From Armatimonadota bacterium (GTDB taxonomy: Bacteria > Armatimonadota > Fimbriimonadia > Fimbriimonadales > Fimbriimonadaceae), in assembly GCA_018268355.1 (NCBI GenBank), contig JAFDWR010000003.1:62001-126000 (forward strand): DNA of 64,000 nt. The letters are read 5' to 3'. The notes beneath the pieces were generated by a model. That model was not told where the DNA came from and made no database searches. It saw nothing but the letters and a program-made list of their open reading frames with translations. The translations under genes and the position numbers were made by a program. Shown in pieces: positions 52,738-62,100 of this stretch (position 1 is the stretch's first letter; every line of letters begins with the position of its first letter).

Positions 52738-54593
52738 GCGATGATCGTCAGCGGCGAGGTGATCGTGAGGTTGCCTGCGCTGCTCACCGTGGTGATCGCT
52801 CCCGAGGTGACCGAGAACGAAGCTCCCGAGGTCATCGAGAACGACGCTCCCGAGGTGAAGGAGGCCGTCGCACCGGCAGTGAGCGTGAAGCCCACGCCCG
52901 CCGTCATTGAGATGTTCCTTCCCGCCGTCATCGTGATGTCCATCACCGCGGTCATCGAGATCGTGTTCTGAATCGAGTCGATCTTGATGATATTGCCCTT
53001 GCTGTCGGTGACGGTGATGGTCTGGGAGGTGTCGTCCATCTCCACGAGTCGCTTTTGACCGGTCTCCGCTGAGATCTTCTTCCCGATGTCGTCGATCGTG
53101 AACGAGTGACCATAAGGCGTCGTGATCTTCACGTACTTCATCTCGTCGTCGAAGATCAGCTTGTGGCCATAGCGGGTCTGGATCATCCGCGTCTCGGTCT
53201 TTCCACCGCGAACGCTGTCCTTCTTTGGTGAGGCGTCCTTACCGTTCCAAACCGAACCGAGGATAAAGGGACGATGGATGTCGCCATGCTCGAAGGCGAC
53301 GAGCACTTCGTCATTCACTTCGGGGACAAAAAGGAAACCTCGGCCGGGGCCCGCCATCGGCGTGATCAGGCGCGCCCAAAACGATTGGTCGCTGTCGCTG
53401 ATGCTGGGGTACTTCACCTTCACGCGCCCGAGTCCCTCGGGGTCGTTGTTGTCGGTGACGATGCCCGGGACGACGTTGTTGCCGTTTGCTTGGCGTCCTG
53501 CGATGCCCTGGCTCGTGAGGTCGCCCATCGTGCCATCTCGCTTGCCACTGACCGCAAACTGGGTGCTGAGGCCCTCGGCGGGGGAGAAGTAGTGGGTCGT
53601 GCTCGTGACGAAGTACTTCCCGGAAAGCTTCTGCCCGATGTTCTTGATCTCCACCTCCATTCCGGGGCGGAGGCTGGGCGTGGCATAGGCGAGGCCATCG
53701 GCCTCTATGAAGCTCCCGGCGATGTCGTCGAGGACGGATTGGGCGAGCCGAGTGGCGGCGTCTTGGTTGTGGACGGGACGATCCACCACGACCATCGTGC
53801 GCTCACCAAATGCTTGCATGGCCACGCGTCCGCCGTTAGCCTCCATGCCAACCTGCGGGATTCCGCGCGGCGTGGTTGCCTGACCAACGATGGCCGCCTT
53901 TTGCCCCGGGTCCCAGCTGCGTACGATGACCTTGTTGACTTGGCCTTGTGACGATAGCCGAGGGCGGAACGAGCGCAGGTTCATACCCCACTCCAATTGC
54001 ACTGTCGTCGAGCCGCCACCGTTTCGGATGGACTCCCACTTCAGCTTGCCTGCCCCATCAAAGTAAACACGCGCGCCGTTTCGCTGGGCGAGCATCTGGA
54101 GAAACTCCCAGTCGGACTGGTTGTGCTGATACACCCAGTCGTGGACGGGACCGGTTTGGTCTCGCAGGTCGGGGCGGAGACCGAGGTCGCCAGCGACCGC
54201 CTGGAAGACATCGATGTCCTTCACGTTCTGCCACGATCGTCGCTTTCGGCCCGTTTGGAGCCGATGCGAGCGGTCCAAGGCGCGCACGACGACGGTCTGG
54301 GTGTGGGCTGCGCTCAGGTCGATCTCAAGCGAGACGATCTCGCCCTTGAAGACATCGGTCAGGTGCTGGGCATCGGGCCCAAACTGGATCGCGAGCTCCT
54401 TGCCGATCGCGAAGGTGTCGTGGTCGGTCCACTCGAAGTCGTGATCCTGAAGGCGCAAGGTGCAGAGATCGGGAAGCGACGCCGAATTCTCGACGATGCA
54501 TTCAAGCACTGACCGGTGAACAGCGTCGGTGCCCAACGTGCCGTTGATGGTCACCGTGATATGCGCTGTATGGATCTCGACTTCGGGAGGCAT
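52734..54593 (-). CDS. eCIS spike: VgrG/Afp8-like baseplate hub and needle
   Basis: A 619-residue protein. Residues 1-330 resemble the gp27-like hub of contractile systems (VRALDRSHRLQTGRKRRSWQ, VYQHNQSDWEFLQMLAQRNG). About 370-460 is the gp5-type OB fold (GIVTDNNDPEGLGRVKVKYP, FVPEVNDEVLVAFEHGD, LGSVWNG). The C-terminal 130 residues form a beta-helix needle of short Thr/Ser/Gly repeats, encoded in part by 24-nt tandem units (52798-52869). In eCIS particles such as Afp or PVC this protein forms the puncturing tip. No PAAR gene follows; nagA converges directly. It is the last gene of the minus-strand eCIS operon in view. Confidence 0.85.
   Translation of the reverse strand: MPPEVEIHTAHITVTINGTLGTDAVHRSVLECIVENSASLPDLCTLRLQDHDFEWTDHDTFAIGKELAIQFGPDAQHLTDVFKGEIVSLEIDLSAAHTQTVVVRALDRSHRLQTGRKRRSWQNVKDIDVFQAVAGDLGLRPDLRDQTGPVHDWVYQHNQSDWEFLQMLAQRNGARVYFDGAGKLKWESIRNGGGSTTVQLEWGMNLRSFRPRLSSQGQVNKVIVRSWDPGQKAAIVGQATTPRGIPQVGMEANGGRVAMQAFGERTMVVVDRPVHNQDAATRLAQSVLDDIAGSFIEADGLAYATPSLRPGMEVEIKNIGQKLSGKYFVTSTTHYFSPAEGLSTQFAVSGKRDGTMGDLTSQGIAGRQANGNNVVPGIVTDNNDPEGLGRVKVKYPSISDSDQSFWARLITPMAGPGRGFLFVPEVNDEVLVAFEHGDIHRPFILGSVWNGKDASPKKDSVRGGKTETRMIQTRYGHKLIFDDEMKYVKITTPYGHSFTIDDIGKKISAETGQKRLVEMDDTSQTITVTDSKGNIIKIDSIQNTISMTAVMDITMTAGRNISMTAGVGFTLTAGATASFTSGASFSMTSGASFSVTSGAITTVSSAGNLTITSPLTIIA
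52798..52869 (-). repeat. three 24-nt tandem units in the spike needle
   Basis: Three units of 24 nt (52798-52821, 52822-52845, 52846-52869, plus-strand reading, each beginning GCTCCCGAGGT) encode eight-residue beta-helix turns (FSMTSGAS-like). The first two differ by a few bases and the third diverges in its second half. Confidence 0.75.
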
Positions 54594-54610
54594 GGCTTAG
54601 AGGCTCGAAA

Positions 54611-55255
54611 CTAGAACAGGGGCGGGATGCCGAGGGCTTGGCCCGGCGAAAGCGCAAGGGGATCGTCGATGCCGTTCGCCTCGGCAATGGTGCGCCACTT
54701 GGTCGCATCGCCGTACTCCTTGAACGCGATGTTCGGCAGGGTGTCGTGGGGTTCGACGACGTAACGCCGGTAGCCGGGGAGCGATCCCGACGTTGGGTTG
54801 GTGCGTCGCGGCTCGTCTTCCGCCTCTTGGAACGTCACCGTGGCCACCGCTCGGACCGGCGTGCCGTCCTGGCGGAACAGCGTGTACTTGACGCTAAGGC
54901 TGGTGAGCGCGGCGCGGAAATGCCAGTCGCCGCCCCATTGGAAGAGCACGAACGGCGGGCGACCCCTTCGCGACCGAGTGCTCCGGGTGCGACTCTCAAT
55001 GTTGGTCATCTGCCAAAGCTTGTCGATATGGGTGCGGACGTCGCCTCCCGACTGCTCAAAGACATCGAACATCAGGTCCATCGTCATCGACCGCGCTCCG
55101 CCGCCTGTGAACTCGAGGTTAGGCGAGTTGCGGCCCACGACGTTCTTGGTTTCCCACTGGTTCTGCTTGGCGATCGTGTATTCCGAGGGGTTGAACAGAC
55201 AGGTCAGCGTCTCGTTCGTTTCCAAGTTCTTGATCGTGGCTTTTGTGAGGCTCAT
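54611..55255 (-). CDS. eCIS LysM-containing baseplate protein (Afp7-like)
   Basis: A 214-residue protein from the ATG at 55255; readings from 55330 run into the neighbouring gene. MSLTKATIKNLETNETLTCLFNPSEYTIAK is the start typical of eCIS Afp7-like proteins, with LMFDVFEQSGGDVRTHIDKLW and FVLFQWGGDWHFRAAL in the body. The end, YVVEPHDTLPNIAFKEYGDATKWRTIAEAN, is a LysM-like domain. It sits between the tube end and the spike in the baseplate. It starts 4 nt after the 883-residue gene and ends 17 nt before the spike gene. Confidence 0.85.
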   Translation of the reverse strand: MSLTKATIKNLETNETLTCLFNPSEYTIAKQNQWETKNVVGRNSPNLEFTGGGARSMTMDLMFDVFEQSGGDVRTHIDKLWQMTNIESRTRSTRSRRGRPPFVLFQWGGDWHFRAALTSLSVKYTLFRQDGTPVRAVATVTFQEAEDEPRRTNPTSGSLPGYRRYVVEPHDTLPNIAFKEYGDATKWRTIAEANGIDDPLALSPGQALGIPPLF

Positions 55256-55259
55256 GGGT

Positions 55260-57911
55260 TTAGATCCTTCCGCTTCGTTGCGATTCGAGGACCATCCTTC
55301 GCTTGAGGATGGACCAGACTTCGTTGGCAATCATGTTGACCTCGCTCGCGAGTGCACCGCCTTCGGCTCTGCGCGCGACTTCGGTGCGGTGGCGGCCTTC
55401 GCCCTGCGTTGCAGGGGCGGTTTCGCGGCCATGTGATGCCTGAACCGACATTCCCTGCCCGCTCATCGCCTGCACGGTCGGTTCGGCGGGTTCTCCGCTC
55501 GTTGCTTGTCTCGACTTTGCCGTGGGTCGCAGGGGCAGCGACGATTGGGCCGGGGTGATCGCCGAGGGGCTCGCGCTTCCGCCCGAACGTGAGAGGCCCA
55601 TGAGGCCCATCGGCAGCTCGGGGTTGCTCGGCATCAGCCGGGGCTGGCTCGGCGTTCCCAGGCTCGGTTGGCGGGATGCCATGGGAATCGACGGCATCGG
55701 CTTGGAGGGTGAGACCGTTGGGCTGAGAGGGGCGCTTGCCGCCATCGGTGAGCGCGTCTGGGTGACCGATGGGCCGGGGCCGCTTGCCGCAGAGGGCTGG
55801 ATGACCAGCGGCCTAACCATGGGGGTCGGGACGGTCTGGGGTGCGGTCTTCGGCGACGAAGTGCCCTTCGTCGACGGTTGCTTTGCCGGTGGCGTGGTGC
55901 GGACCTTGCCAAGGTTGCCGCTACCGCCCGCGCTCACCGAGGGCATCGCTCCGCCGATCCCGCCCGTGTTTCCGGCCTGGGTGGGCTGGAGCGGCGCGAG
56001 GGTGCTACCCGCAGTCGTCGATTCGACCGAGGGTGCGAGCGGTGCCGTATTCGGCCAGCCGTCGGTGGGGGCGGTCGGCATGCCGGCGAACATCTCGGCG
56101 GATAGCTGCTGACCGTGACTCGCCTGGAGCGACAGGGGCGCGAGTGCGGGCATCCCTTCGATCGGCGGTAGCCCCTGAAGGCCATCGGTCATCGACCGCG
56201 GCAAATCGAGCGACGGCATTGAGGTGCTCGAGCTGAGCGCCGAGAGCATGCTCGTCGCGCCCATCGCGCCGAGCGTCGCCATCGCAATGCTTCTCCCTAC
56301 CGGATCGGTGCTGCCATCGAGCTGGGGCAAGGGGCCGCCGATATTTGGGTAGTTCACCCGCGCATCGGGCGAGAGGAGCGTCTTCAGCTGGGTGTCGCGG
56401 AGCCCAAAGCTCGGTGCCGCTGCCGCCCAGCCTGCCCGGTCGGGCGAAAGCTCGATCCCGTGGAAGCGGCCAAAGAGCGCGCTACGGAGGGTGACAAAGT
56501 CGTCGGGCCGGATCGGCGTGGCGGGGGATTCGCCCTGGAGCATCGCCGAATGGACCTGTTGGGCGGCGAGGACTTCGCCATCTTGGGTCACCATCGTCGA
56601 CCAACGTACGGGGAGGCCGAGGAAGTCGAATGATCCACCCGTTCGGAAGCCAGTGTCGGCGGCTTGGTCCAGCAGGGTTGGCTGGCCAGCGGCGGTGGGC
56701 GGCATGAGGCCGGGATAGCCGCCGCTCGGGAGTCCGACCGGCGTCCATTGGCCGGGAAGCACGCCGGTCGGACCGCTGGCGGTAATGGACTCGCTGACAC
56801 CCATCGAGGCGGCCTGGCTCGCAAGGGTGAGATCGGAAACCCCCATGCCTTCGCTCATGAGCATTTGGGCCACACCCGGCGTCACCGGGACGTTCGCTTG
56901 GCCCGGCATGAGTGCCTCTCGTGGCAGCGCAGGGTAGATCGCATGGGCACCGGCAGGAAGCACTCGGCTGAGCAGCATCAGCGACGCAGGGGTCAAAGGC
57001 CCGGCTCCCGCCGCGAGCGATTCCACCGCAAACGAGACGCCGGAACCTGCTGCCTCGCTAGCAGCGCTTGCTACTACCACTGGCCGAGCAACGATTGTGA
57101 CTTGCCCATACTCGGGCCGCATCATGTCGTTCATGCCGCCGTACAGCTGACGGTTGATCACCTGGCCGGGTCCGGCGGTGGCTCCCACGCCATTGAATGG
57201 GATCATCGAGGCTGGTCCGCCTTGACCCGAAACAGCAGGAACCAGGCCCAGCCCCGCCACCTGGCGGAGGTTGGCAAAGTGGTACGGCGCACCGAGGGCC
57301 GACGGTCCGAGGCGAGGCGCAACGAAGGGGGTCAAGCCCGTCTCGCCTTCGCCCATGTTCATAGCCATCCCGGCCGCGAAGAGGCCCAGCCCGCCGGTGG
57401 AGCCCCAGAGCATTCGGTTGAGCGGCCCGAGGCCTGCCCAAGCGCCATCTGGCTTGGCAGGTGCCTCCTTCGGTTTCGCTTCCTCCTTCGGAGGCTTCAC
57501 GACGATCACCGTCGGCGACTCAACCCGATTTCGGGCCATGACGTCGCGCATGATCGCATCGATGTCCACCTCTTCGCCCCGGTGATCGGCTTCGACGAAA
57601 ATCGGTACCGGGACGGGGCGATCGATGTACACCGCGCCATTCGATTCGGGCTCCTCGGCTTGCTTTTCTCGCTTCAGATAGAGCCAATCCGAGAATTCGG
57701 TGGCGTCCGCGATTGCAAGGGTCGACCGACGCTTGGAACCCGGTGCAAGGCTCAGTTCGTCCGCGAGGTGGGCGGCTTTGCGACCTGCGGTGCCGAGCGA
57801 GCGATTGTCCTCCTCGGCCTCGGGCCGCACCGAAAGGCCGCGCAAAAAGGCCTCGACCCGCATCGTGGATGCGGGCATCGGAAGCTCTTTCAGGTTGACC
57901 TTTTCGGGCAT
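55260..57911 (-). CDS. very long low-complexity eCIS-associated protein
   Basis: An 883-residue protein of no family I recognise. An ordered-looking first 150 residues (FLRGLSVRPEAEEDNRSLGT, SDWLYLKREKQ) are followed by about 650 residues rich in Pro, Ser, Gly, Met and Ala. The C-terminus is EVNMIANEVWSILKRRMVLE followed by SQRSGRI, close to the short helix plus R-x-R-x-G ending that recurs on several eCIS proteins. It occupies the slot between the tube and LysM genes where the short Afp6-like gene lies in Afp/PVC clusters. It could be an adaptor, an assembly factor or a loaded effector. Confidence 0.5.
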   Translation of the reverse strand: MPEKVNLKELPMPASTMRVEAFLRGLSVRPEAEEDNRSLGTAGRKAAHLADELSLAPGSKRRSTLAIADATEFSDWLYLKREKQAEEPESNGAVYIDRPVPVPIFVEADHRGEEVDIDAIMRDVMARNRVESPTVIVVKPPKEEAKPKEAPAKPDGAWAGLGPLNRMLWGSTGGLGLFAAGMAMNMGEGETGLTPFVAPRLGPSALGAPYHFANLRQVAGLGLVPAVSGQGGPASMIPFNGVGATAGPGQVINRQLYGGMNDMMRPEYGQVTIVARPVVVASAASEAAGSGVSFAVESLAAGAGPLTPASLMLLSRVLPAGAHAIYPALPREALMPGQANVPVTPGVAQMLMSEGMGVSDLTLASQAASMGVSESITASGPTGVLPGQWTPVGLPSGGYPGLMPPTAAGQPTLLDQAADTGFRTGGSFDFLGLPVRWSTMVTQDGEVLAAQQVHSAMLQGESPATPIRPDDFVTLRSALFGRFHGIELSPDRAGWAAAAPSFGLRDTQLKTLLSPDARVNYPNIGGPLPQLDGSTDPVGRSIAMATLGAMGATSMLSALSSSTSMPSLDLPRSMTDGLQGLPPIEGMPALAPLSLQASHGQQLSAEMFAGMPTAPTDGWPNTAPLAPSVESTTAGSTLAPLQPTQAGNTGGIGGAMPSVSAGGSGNLGKVRTTPPAKQPSTKGTSSPKTAPQTVPTPMVRPLVIQPSAASGPGPSVTQTRSPMAASAPLSPTVSPSKPMPSIPMASRQPSLGTPSQPRLMPSNPELPMGLMGLSRSGGSASPSAITPAQSSLPLRPTAKSRQATSGEPAEPTVQAMSGQGMSVQASHGRETAPATQGEGRHRTEVARRAEGGALASEVNMIANEVWSILKRRMVLESQRSGRI

Positions 57912-57917
57912 GGCGCT

Positions 57918-58853
57918 TTAGTTCTCGATGCTGATTCCTTTCTCTGAAGTGTCCTGCGGGATGTCGCTGTCCGGCGGCTCGCTACCTTCGGGCCGCGCCG
58001 CATCGGGCGACGCCTTGCTGCTCGGGCTCGGCGGCGACTTGCTACCTTCGGGCGCCGCAGCAGGAGGTCCTTGCGGCCCGGCGTTTCTCGGCTTCGCTGG
58101 CGTCCCGCCGGATTCCTTCGCCGTCTTCGGCGCGTCATCAAACCGCTTGAACGGATTCTGATCGTCCTTACCGGGCGGTGTGGTTTCCTTGGCTGGTTCC
58201 TTCGCAGTTCGGAAGGGCGCAGGTTCGGCGGGCGGGACGTTCGCGGGGGCGGGAGCACCACCTGCACCGCCTCGACCGCCACCACCCGAGCCACTGCTCG
58301 ACGTGTTGAGGCCGTGGTGGGCGAGCTCAATGCTCTCGATTGCACCGGTGGCGACATCGGCCTTGAGGTCGGGGCCAGTCCACTTCACGGGAAAAGCGCC
58401 GATGAGATCCCACTGCTTGGCCACCTCGCCATCCTGCGTGTAGAGGATGATCGAGACGTTCTTGCGGCCCTGGGGGATGCCGTCCATCGCGTCGCGGTAC
58501 CACTTGAGCAGGTCTTCTTCGGGATCGAGGCCGTGCTTGAGCGTGATGTTCGAGTACTTCGATCGCACGGGCAGTTTGTGGGTGTAGGTGTTCAGGCCCC
58601 CTTCGTTGTATTCAAAGACCTCGGTCTCAATCGAGATCGCCGAGCACTCGGTGAACCCGGCCACGTTGATCCCGTCGATTTGAACCCAAAACTTGTAATT
58701 GACAAATGGGTCCTTCCGACTGCGCGAATCGTTATCGCCCGAGCTCTTGGAGCCCTTTCCACTGCCGCTTCCGCCGCCGCCCGCCGGTGCGGAGCGTGGC
58801 TTTGAAGACCCAGAGGGTCCGCCGGGAGTACTGCGAGTTGTAGGATTGATCAT
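57918..58853 (-). CDS. eCIS inner tube protein, gp19-like, with long disordered tails
   Basis: A 311-residue protein. Residues about 47-183 are the gp19/Afp1-5 tube fold: DPFVNYKFWVQIDGINVAGF, SIETEVFEYNEGG, LPVRSKYSNITLKHGL, LIGAFPVKWTGPDL and ESIELAHHGL. A 46-residue Gly/Ser/Arg-rich N-terminus and a 128-residue Pro/Ser/Gly/Lys-rich C-terminus flank it. Ordinary tube subunits are about 145-150 residues without tails. It is the third eCIS gene in view, 6 nt before the 883-residue gene. It may be a specialised tube-cap subunit. Confidence 0.8.
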   Translation of the reverse strand: MINPTTRSTPGGPSGSSKPRSAPAGGGGSGSGKGSKSSGDNDSRSRKDPFVNYKFWVQIDGINVAGFTECSAISIETEVFEYNEGGLNTYTHKLPVRSKYSNITLKHGLDPEEDLLKWYRDAMDGIPQGRKNVSIILYTQDGEVAKQWDLIGAFPVKWTGPDLKADVATGAIESIELAHHGLNTSSSGSGGGGRGGAGGAPAPANVPPAEPAPFRTAKEPAKETTPPGKDDQNPFKRFDDAPKTAKESGGTPAKPRNAGPQGPPAAAPEGSKSPPSPSSKASPDAARPEGSEPPDSDIPQDTSEKGISIEN

Positions 58854-58856
58854 GGC

Positions 58857-59168
58857 TTAACCTTGACGAACCGATCCCCGAAGCTGGGCGAGATAGGCTT
58901 CTTGCTTCATCAGTTCATAGACTCGTTCGGCGACCTTGGAGGCGTCGACATTGCTCGGGGCGACGGGAGCGTGGTCACCGGCCGGCGACCGCTGTTCGCT
59001 CGCCATCCGGCTGGGTTCGGGCGGGAGGTTGTTCGATCCGGCTTCGGCCATCGGCATCGCGTAGTTCATCGACGGCCTGACGGAACCGACAGCGGCGTTG
59101 AGCGAGCGACGAGAACTGGACCGCTCCACTCTCACCTTCAAGCTCAACGTTTTGATATGAATTCCCAT
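58857..59168 (-). CDS. small DUF5908-like eCIS protein
   Basis: A 103-residue protein. The start MGIHIKTLSLKVRVE is close to DUF5908 (Afp6-like) openings, the middle is disordered, and the end (VAERVYELMKQEAYLAQLRG) is the short helical motif shared with the ends of other proteins in this cluster, including the 883-residue one. It is 3 nt upstream of the tube gene. The exact place in the particle is unknown. Confidence 0.6.
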   Translation of the reverse strand: MGIHIKTLSLKVRVERSSSRRSLNAAVGSVRPSMNYAMPMAEAGSNNLPPEPSRMASEQRSPAGDHAPVAPSNVDASKVAERVYELMKQEAYLAQLRGSVRQG

Positions 59169-59196
59169 TCTTCTCCCTCACTCTATTCTAAGGCGT

Positions 59197-62100
59197 TCAG
59201 GTCGTTTTGACCCAACGAATTTGCACACTCGTGTATGGACCGGGCGGATTTGGCGTGACGACGATGTCTTGGGGCACAAAGCCGCGACGACGAAGCAAGA
59301 TGCCGCTGGGCGTGTTGGCAGCAGCCTGATAGAAATCGCACTGGCCCGAGTTCATGTAGTGATTGAACGCGTCAATGTTCGAGCCGAGTCCCCAATCGGT
59401 GGCGAACGCCTTGACGCTGGGGCCGAAGTGGGCCAACGCATCGTCGAGGATCTCACCCATGCGGAGCTGGCCCGATCGCGTGCCCTGTTCGGCGTGCTCC
59501 ATGATGACGTCAGCGCTCATCGTGCCATCGGGTTCAAGCTGGGCGTTGAAGAAGTACTCAGCCTCTTGGGCACCCGGCTGCGTTTCCCGCACGACGAATT
59601 GGTCGCTGCTGGCTTCGCGGGTGACCACGCCAGGAGGGCTGGCCGTGCGGTCCGGTCTCGGTGGCTTTTCGACGCCTGCGGGTAGCGCAAAAGGATCGGT
59701 GCTCGCACCAGGCGCACGCGGAACCTGGGGCGAACGTTCGGTTGGCGGCACCGGCGCGCGGTCAACCTGGGTCGGCTCGTTATCCCAACCGATTTCCTCA
59801 ATCGTGCCATCGGGATTTCGTCGGAATCGGGTCGTCGGTTCGTCATCGACCGGTGCATGGTCGGCATGGGTGTCGTCGCGGACGGCGGGCATGTCCGTCT
59901 GCGTGCGCTCGCCGTGGGGGTCGACCGCCCGGAACTGGCCGGTGGGTGCATCGTCGTCCACCGCGGGGTGGTCGATTGCGGTTCGAGTCGTGGTTGGCTC
60001 GGGGTCAACCGCCCTAAATTGGCCGGTGGGAGCATCGTCATCCACCGCCGGAAGGTCGCGAGCCGTGCGCGTCGTGGTCGGCTCGGGGTCAACCGCTCTG
60101 AACTGCCCGGTAGGCGCATCGTCATCCACGACCGCGGGAAGATCGCGTACGGTTCGTGTCGTCGTCGGTTCGGGGTCGACCGCTCTGAACTGCCCGGTAG
60201 GCGCATCGTCATCCACCACTGCCGGATGGTCGCGGACCGTTCTGGTCGTGGTTGGCTCGGGGTCGACCGCCCTGAACTGGCCGGTGGGGGCATCGTCGCT
60301 GACCGGTCCGGTCGAACTTCGTCCCGAAGGGGCGGTTCCTTCGGGCGGGGTCGGCGTCGGGCCCGTCGTGGTGCCACCTCTGGCCGCGCGCGCAGCTGGC
60401 GTGGCCGGATTCGTGGGCGGCGCGGGCGCGGGACTCAGAAGGAGTTCGCCGCCAGGAACCGGCTGACGAGTGAAGCGGCCCTCGCCATTTCCACCGTACA
60501 TGAACCCTTCAAACGTCGAGCCCGCATGCCACGGCGGATCGGAGAAGCGGACCGTGTTCAGGTTGCCATTGACGTCCCGATACTCCAGGAAGTACGGGTG
60601 GGTCGCGTTTGACGGCTCATAGCCATAGGACGTGGTGTAAACGTTGCCGTTTGGCTCTACGATATCGATCGACGAGACCACCCGCCGTGACCTGTCGGCA
60701 CCTGGCTGGTCGTGGAATCCAAGGATGTGCTCGAAGTCGCCCCCACGCCCAGAAGGCAGGTGGTGGATGGGATCGGTGACCGGGTGGCTATGGGCGACAA
60801 GCTCTGAGCCTGCGTTGCCCGGGTCGCTCATCCACTCGACTGGCACGTGGCCCGGTTCGCCCTGGACCACGACGTAAGATCCATCCGGGCGACGCCAAAT
60901 GCCAACTTCGCGACCTGGGTCGGCGGTGAGCATCTCGAGGTAGCGCGAGTGAGCGGCCGCACGGTCGGGAATGACTTCGTAGGAGCCGGCGGCGCGGGGT
61001 CGAATCTGGGTTGGTTCCGACTCGGAGGGTGCTGGGTCCCGGCTGGTGGGCGGTGCGGTATCGCCATCGCGCACGGTAGGCGGTCCGTTGCTCTCGGGGG
61101 GAGCCACCGGATGGCCGTCGGGAATCGTGTCGCGACCACCTTGTCGAGGTGCGACGGGTCGGTCTGAGCCGGTTCCTCCTGGGCCGCTTGCCCTGGATTC
61201 GGGCGGCGGGAGCGGGGTCGCGTTGGAATCGCCACCGGCGGGCCGCACCCCTGGAGCCGGGTCTTGGGGCGAACCCGTGGTCGGGCGTGAAGTACCCGTG
61301 CCTGGCCCCGCATGAGGATCGACGGGAACTGTCGGTCCGGTGGGATTCGGACGAGGTTCGACCACGACTGGGGCGGCAGTGGGACCCGAGGGCGGCCGGG
61401 GTGGACCTGCCACGCCACCGTCGCCACCAGGAGGCGGAGGAGGAGGCAGTGCCGAATCGGGCGGAGGCGGTGGAGGCGTCGGTCGGTCGCCGCTGGCGGG
61501 TGCGGTCGCTTCGCCCGACATCGCGCCGTGATCGCGAGCGGCCGGAGTGGCCCGGCTCGCCTGGAGAATCGACATCACGACGTTCATGAACGATCCAAAC
61601 GCCTGCTGCGCCTTCTCGATGATCTGCCGCTGAAGCGCCTCGCGTTGGCGCGGGTTGCGCTCGCGATTCCAGCGTCCAACGAGCGTACAAAGCTCGCCGA
61701 TTTGGTAACCCAGCTCGACCGAGAACACGATCGCGATGATGATTTGGATCAGCCGCCGGGTGGCCATCGACTCACTCAGGCCGACGATGCCCGCGATGAG
61801 GTTGAGCACCGCGCTGACGATCTCGTGGGTCATGAAGTCGCGCGCACTCGGGTTCGGGTTGCGAGCGTAGATGCGGTCGATGGCGTCGAGCAAACCTCGA
61901 CCCGAGCCCACCGCACCCACGACGCCAATCGCTCGGACGAGACCCGCCGCCCACTCGACTTCAGCCGCACCGACCGCCGCAAGGGCAACCTGGGTTCCAA
62001 TCGCGCCTTCGAGCTCGCCCAGTTCGTACGGGCTGAGCACCATGCGCCCTTCGTCGAGGTTCGTGTCGAGCTGACCTGCGGTCCAGGTCGCGAAGGCGTC

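Noticed and set aside
56664-57947. 427-codon plus-strand frame opposite the 883-residue protein
   Set aside because: His/Arg/Gly-rich shadow of the low-complexity minus-strand gene.
59918-60306. Direct repeats as a possible CRISPR array
   Set aside because: No unique spacers; the copies lie in frame in a long gene and encode a protein repeat.
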